Shown here one piece after another: positions 1-8,327 of a stretch of DNA of 64,000 bases. The position numbers were made by a program, and so were the translations under genes. The notes below the pieces were generated by a model, which saw nothing but the letters and a program-made list of their open reading frames with translations, was not told the DNA's origin and searched no databases. The stretch comes from Arthrobacter burdickii (lineage in GTDB: Bacteria > Actinomycetota > Actinomycetes > Actinomycetales > Micrococcaceae), in the NCBI RefSeq assembly GCF_030433645.1, contig NZ_JAROCG010000001.1, forward strand, positions 1,240,001 to 1,304,000, in the 5' to 3' direction. Positions within the stretch are counted from its first letter, which is position 1, and every line of letters begins with the position of its first letter.

Positions 1-322
1 CCGGAATGCCCTGCGCCGGGTTGCGGGCCCGGAACTCCTGACCACGCGGTACCTGTCCCTGCGCCTTCATCTGTGGGCGCTTGCCAAGGCGGACGATGAT
101 TTCGCCCTGATCAACGCCGCGGCCTTCGACCGGTACCTGGACGGGCTTGCCGCCCTGATAGGAGAGGCCAAGCCTGGGCTGCCTGCCAAGGAATGCAAAG
201 AGCGGGCCGCCGACATCGTCGTCCTGCAGAACGGCATGTGGCTGACCGCGCTCCTCGGTGTGGACAAAGAATCCATTCGGCGGAGCATCGCCCGCACCGA
301 GGAGATCGCCTTCGCGGCATAG
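1..322 (+). CDS. TetR/BetI-like regulator, C-terminal fragment
   Basis: The frame is open from the window edge to the TAG at 320-322 and gives about 106 residues; the start and the DNA-binding domain lie outside the window. The visible part is all helical and ends in a stretch (NGMWLTALLGVDKESI) typical of the ligand-binding domain of TetR repressors of the BetI kind. It is followed by choline dehydrogenase, betaine aldehyde dehydrogenase and a permease on the same strand, and a double inverted repeat suited to a TetR dimer lies between. I infer that it is the local repressor of choline oxidation. The family call is moderate because the helix-turn-helix cannot be seen. Confidence 0.6.
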   Translation, partial: RNALRRVAGPELLTTRYLSLRLHLWALAKADDDFALINAAAFDRYLDGLAALIGEAKPGLPAKECKERAADIVVLQNGMWLTALLGVDKESIRRSIARTEEIAFAA

Positions 323-483
323 CGGCCGCGAACCACCACTCTCCGGCACGGCGGCACCATGCAATCCCTGAGGTTATGCCTGACTCAGGTCCCGTCACAT
401 ACCGGCAGAAGCGCGACACACGGAAAGGGCAAGGGCGCATTCCCGCACCTCAGCGCAGGCCTGATGTTTCATGACCGTAAATT

Positions 484-536
484 TTGAACGCTTGTCCAGT
501 TTTTCTGTTGAACAGTCGTTCAAGGTGCACTACTCT
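484..536 (+). promoter_or_regulatory. Double palindromic operator and promoter before betA
   Basis: TTGAAC-AGTC-GTTCAA (508-523) is a perfect 6-4-6 inverted repeat. A degenerate copy TTGAAC-GCTT-GTCCAG lies 24 bp upstream (484-499). The E. coli BetI site also contains a TTGAAC/GTTCAA core, so a BetI-like TetR protein is the natural ligand. The second TTGAAC could serve as a -35, with TACTCT (531-536) as a -10 after 17 bp, which would place the operator on the promoter. The rest of the 349-bp gap 323-671 shows only the betA ribosome binding site (GAAGGAG, about 655-661). Confidence 0.55.
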
Positions 537-671
537 CCCTGAATATGACCTACGCCACATCAGGGGATACCGCGGATCCTCCGGCTGACATGGTCAACCT
601 TTCGCTTTCGAAAGAACAACGACCCGCCCTGGCCACTGTGACCGGCGCGAGGTAGAAGGAGAGTTTGCAGC

Positions 672-2375
672 ATGACAAAAACCAGCTACGACTACGTCAT
701 TGTCGGCGGCGGAAGCGCGGGCTCCGTACTGGCCAACCGTCTGAGCGATGGAGGCCAGAGCAGCGTCCTGGTCCTCGAGGCCGGACGAAGCGACTACCCC
801 TGGGACCTTTTCATCCAGATGCCGGCCGCGCTCACCTTCCCCAGCGGCAACCCGCTCTATGACTGGCGCTACGAGTCGGACCCGGAGCCCCATATGGACG
901 GCCGCCGCGTGGCACATGCCCGGGGCAAGGTCCTGGGGGGCTCGAGCTCCATCAACGGCATGATCTTCCAGCGCGGCAACCCTTTGGATTACGAGCGCTG
1001 GGGCGCCGACCCCGGCATGGAGACCTGGGACTTCGCGCACTGCCTGCCGTACTTCAACCGGATGGAGAACGCACTCGCCGCCGACCCGGATGATGAGCTC
1101 CGCGGGCATGACGGCCCGCTGGTCCTGGAACGCGGCCCCGCCACGAACCCGCTGTTCCAGGCCTTCTTCGCCGCCGCCCAGGAAGCCGGTTACCCGCTGA
1201 CGGACGACGTCAACGGGTACCGCCAGGAAGGCTTCGCGGCCTTCGACCGCAACGTGCACAAGGGCCAGCGGCTCTCGGCATCCCGCGCCTACCTGCGGCC
1301 GAACTTCGGCCGGGACAACCTGACCGTCCTCACCCGGGCACTGGCCACCAAGATCAACTTCACGGGCAACGTGGCTACCGGCGTCACATACCGTCGCAAC
1401 GGCAAAACCCACCAGGTGAACGCGGGTGAGGTGATCCTGGCCGGCGGCGCGATCAACACCCCGCAGCTGCTCCAGCTCTCCGGCGTCGGCGACGCCGCCC
1501 ACCTGAACTCCCTGGGCATCAACTCCGTGGCCAACCTGCCCGGCGTCGGGCAAAACCTCCAGGACCACCTCGAGGTCTACATCCAGCACGCCTGCACCCA
1601 GCCGGTGTCCATGCAGCCGGCCCTGGATGTCTGGCGTATGCCGTGGATCGGCATGCAGTGGCTGCTGGGCCGGAAGGGACCGGCCGCCACCAACCACTTC
1701 GAGGGCGGCGGCTTCGTCCGCTCCAACGAGGATGTCGCGTACCCGAACCTGATGTTCCATTTCCTCCCGGTCGCCGTCCGCTACGACGGCCAGAAGGCCG
1801 ATGCCAAGCACGGCTACCAGGTGCACATCGGCCCCATGTACTCCGACGCCCGCGGCACCCTCAAGATTACGTCCACCGATCCCACCGTGCACCCGTCCAT
1901 GGTTTTCAACTACCTCTCCACGGACCAGGACCGCCGCGAATGGGTCGAGGCCGTCCGTGTGGCTCGCGACATCCTGGGCCAGTCCGCCATGGGCCCCTTC
2001 AACGGGGGCGAGCTCTCTCCGGGGCGGTCCGTGCAGACGGACGCGGAGATCCTCGACTGGGTCGCCCGCGACGCCGAGACAGCCCTGCACCCGTCCTGCA
2101 CGGCGAAGATGGGTCCCGAGTCCGATCCCATGGCCGTCGTGAACCCCCTGGACATGACCGTCCACGGCACCAAGGGCCTCCGCGTGGTGGACGCGTCCGC
2201 CATGCCTTACGTCACGAACGGCAACATCTACGCGCCGGTCATGATGCTCGCCGAGAAGGCGGCCGACCTGATCGCCGGCAAGACCCCACTGGCGCCGCAG
2301 CACGCGGAGTTCTACCGGCACGGCGTCAGCCCGCTGGAGCGCACCGGCGACGCCGCCCCTGCGGCCAGGGGCTAG
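672..2375 (+). CDS. betA: Choline dehydrogenase (GMC oxidoreductase)
   Basis: A 567-residue FAD enzyme expected to oxidise choline to betaine aldehyde. The N-terminus carries the Rossmann motif [14 protein letters not shown] (about residues 11-24). The GMC signature around [18 protein letters not shown] is near residue 90. The C-terminal half has [10 protein letters not shown] and ends with the FAD-contacting [17 protein letters not shown] segment seen in BetA proteins. The length matches BetA (about 560). ATG 672 follows a good GAAGGAG site. It is the first gene of a betA-betB-permease unit. Other GMC alcohol oxidases are possible, but the adjacent betB makes choline the best substrate. Confidence 0.82.
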   Translation: MTKTSYDYVIVGGGSAGSVLANRLSDGGQSSVLVLEAGRSDYPWDLFIQMPAALTFPSGNPLYDWRYESDPEPHMDGRRVAHARGKVLGGSSSINGMIFQRGNPLDYERWGADPGMETWDFAHCLPYFNRMENALAADPDDELRGHDGPLVLERGPATNPLFQAFFAAAQEAGYPLTDDVNGYRQEGFAAFDRNVHKGQRLSASRAYLRPNFGRDNLTVLTRALATKINFTGNVATGVTYRRNGKTHQVNAGEVILAGGAINTPQLLQLSGVGDAAHLNSLGINSVANLPGVGQNLQDHLEVYIQHACTQPVSMQPALDVWRMPWIGMQWLLGRKGPAATNHFEGGGFVRSNEDVAYPNLMFHFLPVAVRYDGQKADAKHGYQVHIGPMYSDARGTLKITSTDPTVHPSMVFNYLSTDQDRREWVEAVRVARDILGQSAMGPFNGGELSPGRSVQTDAEILDWVARDAETALHPSCTAKMGPESDPMAVVNPLDMTVHGTKGLRVVDASAMPYVTNGNIYAPVMMLAEKAADLIAGKTPLAPQHAEFYRHGVSPLERTGDAAPAARG

Positions 2376-2408
2376 GAATGCCGGATGCACACACTAGAAG
2401 GAGAAACA

Positions 2409-3965
2409 ATGACTGCCACGGCTGAGCACGTCCACCAGGCCGGGACATCGCAGGCCATCAAGGGCCTCTACATCGGCGGAACCTGGCAGCAGGCGTCCGA
2501 CGGCGGCACCGCATCCGTGCGCTGCCCGGCAGACGGGCGCGAAGTAGCAGTCGTCGCGGCATCCACCGCGGAGGATGCCGAGCGGGCGATCGCCAGCGCG
2601 CGGGCAACTTTCGATGGTGGCCCGTGGCGCAGGCTCACGGATATCGAGCGGGGTGCCGTGCTGCTGCGCGTGGCCGACCTGCTCGAGCGGGACAAGGCCG
2701 CCTACGCCCGGGCGGAGGCGCTCGACACCGGCAAACGTCTCGTCGAGGCCGAGTACGACATGGACGACATCGCTGCCTGCTTCCGCTACTACGGAAAGAT
2801 CGCCGGCCTCGATGCCGGCAGGGTGATCGACACGGGCCGGCCGAACGCCATCAGCCGCGTGGTCTATGAGCCGCTGGGCGTCTGTGCCCTCATCGCACCG
2901 TGGAACTACCCGCTCCTCCAGGCCGCCTGGAAGGTGGCGCCGGCACTCGTCGCCGGGAACTCGTTCGTGCTGAAGCCCAGCGAGCTCACGCCGTCCACGT
3001 CGATCCTCCTGATGGAAACCCTCGAAGAGGCAGGCGTCCCTGCCGGCGTCGCCAACCTCGTCACCGGATCCGGCTCGACAGTGGGCGGCCCACTCAGCTC
3101 CGACCCGCGCGTCGACCTCGTCTCCCTGACCGGAAGCCTGGCCACGGGCCAGACGATCATGGCTGCGGCCGCGGAGACAGTCAAGAACGTCGCCTTCGAA
3201 CTTGGTGGAAAAAACCCGAACGTCGTCTTCGCGGACGCGGACTGGGACGCCGCCGTCGACAACGCCCTGACCGCCATCTTCCTGCACTCCGGGCAGGTCT
3301 GCTCGGCAGGGGCGCGGCTCGTCATCGAGGAGTCGATTGCGGACCGTTTTGTGGCCGAGGTCGTGGACCGGGCGAAGAAGATCCGGATGGGCGGGCCGTT
3401 CGATCCCGACGCCGAGACCGGGCCACTCATTTCCGCCAAGCACCGGGACCAGGTCCACGCCTACGTCCAGGCCGGCATCGCGGAGGGCGCCGAGCTCCTG
3501 TGCGGGGGATACATCCCCGACGAGGGGCCGCTCGCCGACGGCTATTTCTACCCGCCCACCGTACTCGGCAACTGCCGCTCCGGCATGAGCGTACTGCGCG
3601 ACGAATCGTTCGGCCCCGTGCTGACCGTCGAGACGTTCCGGACCGAGGATCAGGCAGTCGCGATCGCGAACGATACCGAGTACGGCCTGGCCGGCGCGGT
3701 ATGGACCTCGGACGCCTCCAAAGCGCAGCGTGTCGCCGGCGCCCTCCGGCACGGAACCGTGTGGATCAACGACTACCACCCGTACGTACCGCAGGCCGAG
3801 TGGGGCGGCTTCGGGAAGTCCGGGATCGGCCGTGAACTCGGCCAGGCGGGCCTCAACGAGTACCGCGAGGCAAAGCACATCTGGCAGAACATCCAGCCCG
3901 CGCCCAGCGGCTGGTTCGGCACGGCTCCGGCTCCGAAGGAAACGGGGGAGGGCGCGGCCGAGTAG
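2409..3965 (+). CDS. betB: Betaine aldehyde dehydrogenase
   Basis: A 518-residue NAD(P)-dependent aldehyde dehydrogenase, expected to convert betaine aldehyde to glycine betaine. Visible ALDH landmarks are PWNYP (Asn166), the FELGGK motif with general base Glu264, and HSGQVCSAG with nucleophile Cys298. The start is ATG 2409, preceded by AGAAGGAGAAACA; the frame is open further upstream but without a better site. It lies 33 bp after betA, so the two are probably co-transcribed. A 10-bp GC hairpin (3987-4014) separates it from the permease. Substrate assignment rests on context; the family call is firm. Confidence 0.85.
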   Translation: MTATAEHVHQAGTSQAIKGLYIGGTWQQASDGGTASVRCPADGREVAVVAASTAEDAERAIASARATFDGGPWRRLTDIERGAVLLRVADLLERDKAAYARAEALDTGKRLVEAEYDMDDIAACFRYYGKIAGLDAGRVIDTGRPNAISRVVYEPLGVCALIAPWNYPLLQAAWKVAPALVAGNSFVLKPSELTPSTSILLMETLEEAGVPAGVANLVTGSGSTVGGPLSSDPRVDLVSLTGSLATGQTIMAAAAETVKNVAFELGGKNPNVVFADADWDAAVDNALTAIFLHSGQVCSAGARLVIEESIADRFVAEVVDRAKKIRMGGPFDPDAETGPLISAKHRDQVHAYVQAGIAEGAELLCGGYIPDEGPLADGYFYPPTVLGNCRSGMSVLRDESFGPVLTVETFRTEDQAVAIANDTEYGLAGAVWTSDASKAQRVAGALRHGTVWINDYHPYVPQAEWGGFGKSGIGRELGQAGLNEYREAKHIWQNIQPAPSGWFGTAPAPKETGEGAAE

Positions 3966-3986
3966 GCAACAGCATTGGGGAAACAG

Positions 3987-4014
3987 CCGGGCGCCGCAAC
4001 GGCGCGGCGCCCGG
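3987..4014 (+). terminator. GC-rich hairpin between betB and permease
   Basis: CCGGGCGCCG / CGGCGCCCGG form a perfect 10-bp stem around an 8-nt loop. There is no T-run, so this may be an attenuating or mRNA-stabilising intercistronic hairpin rather than a full terminator. Confidence 0.4.
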
Positions 4015-4077
4015 TCTCGCCTGCGCCCAAAGGCGGTCGCAGGCCACCATCGTGCTTTTCTGACTTAGGAGTTTCAA

Positions 4078-5664
4078 TTGGCGGAACCCAGCAAGAGTAC
4101 TGATTCAAGCGGCATGGACCAGTTCGGCTATGCCCAGACCCTGGACCGGAGCATCGGCAAGTTCGCCAGCTTCGCGGCCGGAGTCAGCTACATCTCCATC
4201 CTCACCGGCGTTTTTCAACTGTTCTATTTCGGTTACTCCATGGCTGGCCCGGCCTACGCCTGGTCCTGGCCGATCGTCTTCGTCGGGCAGCTGATGGTGG
4301 CCCTGTGCTTCGCCGAACTGGCAGGGCGTTACCCTGTGGCCGGTTCGGTCTACAACTGGGCCAAGAGGCTCTCCTCCGGCACCGTCGCCTGGCTGGCCGG
4401 GTGGCTGTTGTTGATCTCCTCGATCATGGCCCTGGGCGCCGTGGCGCTGGCACTCCAGCTCACACTGCCCCAGATCTGGTCCGGGTTCCAGTTCATCGGT
4501 GACGGCACCGGCACCTACGACTTCGCCCTCAACGGGGTGATCCTCGCGAGCACCATGATCGGCATCTCCACCCTCATCAACGCCTTCGGCGTGAAACTCA
4601 TGACCAAGATCAACAGCGTGGGCGTCTTCGTCGAACTCGTCGCCGCGGTGTTGCTCATCCTCGCACTGGCATGGCATATCGTCCGCGGACCCGGCGTGCT
4701 CTTCGAGACCACGGGATTCGGGACCGACCACCCCTTGGGCTTCTTCGGAGTCTTCATCATCGGCGCCATGGCATCGGGCTACGTGATGTACGGCTTCGAT
4801 ACTGCAAGCTCCCTCGGCGAGGAGACCAAGGACCCCAAGCGCACGGCACCCAAGGCCATCCTGCGGGCTATCACCGCATCCTTCGTGCTGGGCGGACTGA
4901 TCCTGCTCACCGGACTCCTCGCCGCCCCGGACCTGAAGGATCCCAAGCTGGGCTCGGCCGACGGCGGCCTGCAATACATCGTGCTCTCCGTGCTGGGCGG
5001 CCCCTTCGGCAAAGCCTTCCTGCTGTGCATCGTGGTGGCCGTCATGGTCTGCACGCTGGCCGTCCACGCAGCCGCCATCCGCATGATGTTCGCAATGGCC
5101 CGGGACAACAACCTTCCGTTCAGCCGCCACCTGGGCAAGGTGCACCCCGTCCGGAAGACTCCGACGGTCGCCGCCATCGTGATCGGCGTCATCGCGGTCA
5201 TCCCGCTGATCGTGAACGTCTCCCAGCCGGCCATCTTCACCATCCTCTCCAGCATCAGCATCGTCCTGATTTACCTCTCCTACCTGCTGGTGACTGTGCC
5301 CATGCTGCGGAACCGCCTGACCAGGAAGTGGCCGCTGCCCGATGACGGCACCGAACCCGGCTTCAGCCTCGGCAAGTGGGGACTGCCGGTGAACATCCTC
5401 GCGGTCCTGTGGGGCGGCGCCATGACACTGAACCTCATCTGGCCGCGCTCGGAGATCTACAACTCCGTGCCGCCGTTCGAGTGGTACCTGCAGTGGGGCG
5501 GGGTTCTCTTCGTCGCTGCCGTCATCATCACCGGCGTCCTGATGTACCGACTGAAGCTTCGGCACCGGACGGGTGTCCTCGCCGGGCATGCAGCCGCAAC
5601 ACCAGCACCTCCGTCGCGGAACTCCGCCGAGACGAGATCGCTGGCGTCCACCGAACTCGTCTAG
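4078..5664 (+). CDS. APC-superfamily amino acid/amine permease
   Basis: A 528-residue integral membrane protein with about 12 hydrophobic segments, built like GABA/amino-acid permeases of the APC superfamily (conserved N-terminal region around residues 28-50; GYVMYGFDTASSLGEETKDPKR near residue 230). It starts with TTG 4078 behind TTAGGAG. As the third gene of the bet unit it probably brings in choline or a related quaternary amine. That is unusual, because bet transporters are normally of the BCCT family (BetT/OpuD). The C-terminal 35 residues are hydrophilic and Ala/Ser/Arg-rich. Substrate unknown. Confidence 0.7.
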   Translation: MAEPSKSTDSSGMDQFGYAQTLDRSIGKFASFAAGVSYISILTGVFQLFYFGYSMAGPAYAWSWPIVFVGQLMVALCFAELAGRYPVAGSVYNWAKRLSSGTVAWLAGWLLLISSIMALGAVALALQLTLPQIWSGFQFIGDGTGTYDFALNGVILASTMIGISTLINAFGVKLMTKINSVGVFVELVAAVLLILALAWHIVRGPGVLFETTGFGTDHPLGFFGVFIIGAMASGYVMYGFDTASSLGEETKDPKRTAPKAILRAITASFVLGGLILLTGLLAAPDLKDPKLGSADGGLQYIVLSVLGGPFGKAFLLCIVVAVMVCTLAVHAAAIRMMFAMARDNNLPFSRHLGKVHPVRKTPTVAAIVIGVIAVIPLIVNVSQPAIFTILSSISIVLIYLSYLLVTVPMLRNRLTRKWPLPDDGTEPGFSLGKWGLPVNILAVLWGGAMTLNLIWPRSEIYNSVPPFEWYLQWGGVLFVAAVIITGVLMYRLKLRHRTGVLAGHAAATPAPPSRNSAETRSLASTELV

Positions 5665-5675
5665 GCCGCGCTGTC

Positions 5676-5716
5676 CTGCTCCCCATTGCACCTCTTGGAG
5701 GTGCAATGGGGAGCAG
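5676..5716. terminator. Perfect 19-bp hairpin
   Basis: Arms 5676-5694 and 5698-5716 are exact reverse complements with a 3-nt loop (TTG). It lies 11 bp after the permease stop, between convergent genes, and can work in both directions. No T-tract follows. Confidence 0.6.
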
Positions 5717-5727
5717 TCGCAAGGCGA

Positions 5728-5774
5728 CTCCACCCCGGATTGTCCAGACGCTGTCTGGACAATCCGGGGTGGAG
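5728..5774. terminator. Perfect 22-bp hairpin
   Basis: Arms 5728-5749 and 5753-5774 are exact reverse complements with loop GCT. It follows the previous hairpin by 11 bp and lies 40 bp before the stop of the convergent dehydrogenase gene. It could be a bidirectional terminator or part of a REP/BIME-like repeat pair. Confidence 0.6.
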
Positions 5775-5814
5775 CCCGTCCGGCATGAGGGACCATCCTC
5801 GCCGGTGTCCGAGT

Positions 5815-6762
5815 TCAGCGGTCGACCGGGTGTGCGGGTTCTCGGTTTTCGAGGACGTCGATGACGGCCCGTGCGGCTGCGAGCCCGGCCCGCGCCCGTG
5901 CCTCGATCGTCTGTCCGCCGAGGTGCGAGGTGATGACCACGTTGTCGAGTCCCCGAAGGGGGCTGTCGCCGGGGAGGGGTTCGGTCTCGAGCACATCCAG
6001 GGCGGCACCGGCGATCGTGCCGTCGGACAGTGCGGCGGCCAGGGCTTCTTCATCCACGAGTGAACCGCGGGCCGTGTTGATGAGGACCGCGGTGGATTTC
6101 ATCCTTTGTAGACGGGGTGCATCGATGAGTCTGCCGGTGTCCTGGCCTGCGCGGGTGTGCAGGGAGAGGTAGTCGGCGTCGCGGAGGACGGTGTCGACAT
6201 CAGCGAACTGGACCGCGGGGTTATCGCGATCGGGGTGGGTGGTACTGACCAGGACCCTCATACCGAGGGCTGCGCCGAGGCTCGCCGTGGCGCGTCCACT
6301 GGGGCCGTAGCCGATGATGCCCAGGGTGGAACCGCGCAGTTCATGGCCGGCTTCGCGGGGCCAGTGGCCTTGCCGGACCGCGGTGGTGACTTCGGGGAGG
6401 CGGCGTGCGGCCATGATGACGAGCCCGATGGTCAGTTCAGCGACCGAGTGGTGGTTCGTTCCGGGGGCGTTGCATACCCTGATCCTTCGGGCTGTGGCGG
6501 CCGGTACATCGATGGAGTCGTACCCCACCCCGCTGCGGGCGATGACCTGCAGGGCAGGGGCATCGGTGAGCATGTCGGCGGTGACCGGTTCGCCGGCGAG
6601 GATCGCTCCGGACATGCCGTCGAACAACGAGCGGCGTTCCTCGAGGGTCCGTGGTCCCCGGTACGGAGAGTAGACCGGCGCGAGACCGTGGTCGCGCAGG
6701 AGCTGGTCAACGGTATCTCCCGGGTGGAGGTAGTCGGTGGTGATCAGGATGCGGGCGGTCAC
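5815..6762 (-). CDS. D-2-hydroxyacid dehydrogenase
   Basis: A 315-residue NAD(P)-dependent dehydrogenase of the phosphoglycerate/glyoxylate reductase type. The nucleotide-binding loop GYGPSG is at residues 151-156. The catalytic triad is visible as Arg232 (NTARGSLVD), Glu261 (LETEPLP) and His280 (SHLGG). I chose GTG 6762, where the protein begins MTARILITTD as usual for the family; the frame extends upstream without similarity. It is the last gene of the minus-strand tartrate-type operon. It may reduce hydroxypyruvate/tartronate semialdehyde-like products or oxidise a tartrate isomer; the substrate cannot be read from sequence. Confidence 0.78.
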   Translation of the reverse strand: MTARILITTDYLHPGDTVDQLLRDHGLAPVYSPYRGPRTLEERRSLFDGMSGAILAGEPVTADMLTDAPALQVIARSGVGYDSIDVPAATARRIRVCNAPGTNHHSVAELTIGLVIMAARRLPEVTTAVRQGHWPREAGHELRGSTLGIIGYGPSGRATASLGAALGMRVLVSTTHPDRDNPAVQFADVDTVLRDADYLSLHTRAGQDTGRLIDAPRLQRMKSTAVLINTARGSLVDEEALAAALSDGTIAGAALDVLETEPLPGDSPLRGLDNVVITSHLGGQTIEARARAGLAAARAVIDVLENREPAHPVDR

Positions 6763-6829
6763 GGTGCGGTCAGGTCCTCTTTGTATAGGGTGCGGATGCG
6801 TTTCCGGCAGCGGCAGTCGGTCACGCGGA

Positions 6830-6856
6830 AGGGCCGCCGCGGTGCGCGGCGGCCCT
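6830..6856 (-). terminator. Intercistronic hairpin
   Basis: AGGGCCGCCGC / GCGGCGGCCCT form a perfect 11-bp stem with a 5-nt loop. It sits between the symporter stop (6870) and the dehydrogenase start (6762), so it may attenuate or stabilise the operon mRNA. Confidence 0.45.
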
Positions 6857-6869
6857 GCCCGGTGCAGTA

Positions 6870-8243
6870 TCAGTGGACGTCGACCTTGTCGGTTTCCACG
6901 GTGGGCGGTGTCTTTGCTCCGATTGCGTTCTTCTTCGGGGCCTGGGCGTGCAGGGCCTTGCGGGCCTGTTCCGGATCGTAGTCCTTCTCCCACTTGCCGA
7001 CGACCACGGCTGCCATCACGTTGCCGAGGACGTTGATGAACACCCGGCCTTCGTTCAGGAGCCGGTCGATGCCGACGATGAGGGCGAGGGCCGCCAGCGG
7101 GATTCCTCCCACCGAGCTCAAGGTGCTGGCCAGGACGATGAACGCGCCGCCGGCGATGCCCGCGGTGCCCTTGCTGGTGAGCATCATGACGCCGACCATG
7201 ACGAGCTGCTGTTCCCAGGAGAGGTCCATGCCGACGGCCTGGGCCAGGAACACCGAGGCCATGGTCAGGTAGACGGCGGACCCGTCGAGGTTGAAGGAGA
7301 ACCCCGACGGGATCACGATGCCGACGGTGGACTTGCCGACGCCCATGGCCTCGAGCTTCTTGATCAGCTGCGGAAGCACCGCTTCGCTGGAGCAGGTGCT
7401 CAGGGCTATCAGCAGTTCTGCCTTGAAATAGCGCATCACCGTGAAGATGTTCAGCCCGCAGGCACGGGCGATGAGGCCCAGGATTACCAGGACGTAGAGG
7501 ACGCAGGTCGCGGTGAACAGCAGGACGAGATAGCCCAGTTGCTGCAGGCTCTGGGTGCCGTAGTTGGCCACCACGGCCGCCAGCGCGCCGAACGTTCCGA
7601 TGGGGGCAAGGCGCATGACCCAGCTGACGATCTTGAAGATCACCGTGGACAGTGCCTGGATGCCCCGGGTGAGGAAGGCACCGGCGTCACCGGAGACGTT
7701 CATGGCGGCACCGAACACGATGGAGACCATCAGTGCGGCGATGATGGTGTGGCCGGTCAGGGCCCCGAACAGTGATTCCGGAATGATGTTGCTGACGAAT
7801 TCGATGCCATCGAAGCTCTTGTTGGCGGCCTCGGGAACCTTGCTGGAGTCCAGCTGCGATGGATCGATGTTCATGCCGTCCCCGGGGCGGAAGACGTTGG
7901 CGACGACCAGGCCGATCAGCATGGACACCAGCGAGAGGGCGAGGAAGTAGCCCAGCGCCTTCACCCCGATGCGGCCGGCTTTGCGCAGGCTGTCCATGGA
8001 CGCGATGCCAAGGGACACGACGCAGAACACCACGGGAATGACGATCATCTTCACTAGGGCGATGAACCAGTCACTGAGCGGTGTGAGTTGTTTGCCGACG
8101 GAGGGCAGGAACAGGCCGACGGCGATGCCCAGGACGGCGCCCAGAACGACTTGGAACCAGAGTTCGCGAATCAGCCGGCCGAACCGGGATCGCTGCTGGG
8201 GCTGGGCGGAATCCTGCGGGTTCTGCATGATGTGGGACGACAT
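6870..8243 (-). CDS. Dicarboxylate:cation symporter (DctA-like)
   Basis: A 457-residue membrane transporter of the dicarboxylate/amino acid:cation symporter (DAACS) family. The serine-rich STCSSEAVLPQL region, the SFNLDGSAVYLTMA motif (NxDG type) and VMMLTSKGTAGIAGGAF are the substrate- and cation-binding signatures of DctA. The start is ATG 8243, preceded by AAAGGAGC; an upstream in-frame extension lacks such a site. It follows a D-tartrate dehydratase-like gene, so uptake of tartrate, a C4 hydroxy-dicarboxylate, is the inferred role. A 9-bp hairpin lies just upstream. Confidence 0.8.
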   Translation of the reverse strand: MSSHIMQNPQDSAQPQQRSRFGRLIRELWFQVVLGAVLGIAVGLFLPSVGKQLTPLSDWFIALVKMIVIPVVFCVVSLGIASMDSLRKAGRIGVKALGYFLALSLVSMLIGLVVANVFRPGDGMNIDPSQLDSSKVPEAANKSFDGIEFVSNIIPESLFGALTGHTIIAALMVSIVFGAAMNVSGDAGAFLTRGIQALSTVIFKIVSWVMRLAPIGTFGALAAVVANYGTQSLQQLGYLVLLFTATCVLYVLVILGLIARACGLNIFTVMRYFKAELLIALSTCSSEAVLPQLIKKLEAMGVGKSTVGIVIPSGFSFNLDGSAVYLTMASVFLAQAVGMDLSWEQQLVMVGVMMLTSKGTAGIAGGAFIVLASTLSSVGGIPLAALALIVGIDRLLNEGRVFINVLGNVMAAVVVGKWEKDYDPEQARKALHAQAPKKNAIGAKTPPTVETDKVDVH

Positions 8244-8288
8244 CGTGGTGCTCCTTTGCACGTCGGACTGAAGATATTGGTGGGGTGC

Positions 8289-8317
8289 GGTCCCGGGCAG
8301 TGACACCACCCGGGACC
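8289..8317 (-). other. Intercistronic hairpin
   Basis: GGTCCCGGG / CCCGGGACC form a perfect 9-bp stem with an 11-nt loop between the dehydratase stop (8328) and the symporter start (8243). It is the second such hairpin inside this operon. Confidence 0.4.
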
Positions 8318-8327
8318 GGGGCACTGG

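Noticed and set aside
5676..5774. The twin hairpins as ends of an insertion sequence
   Set aside because: There is no transposase or target duplication, and each repeat is a self-contained hairpin rather than a separated terminal pair.
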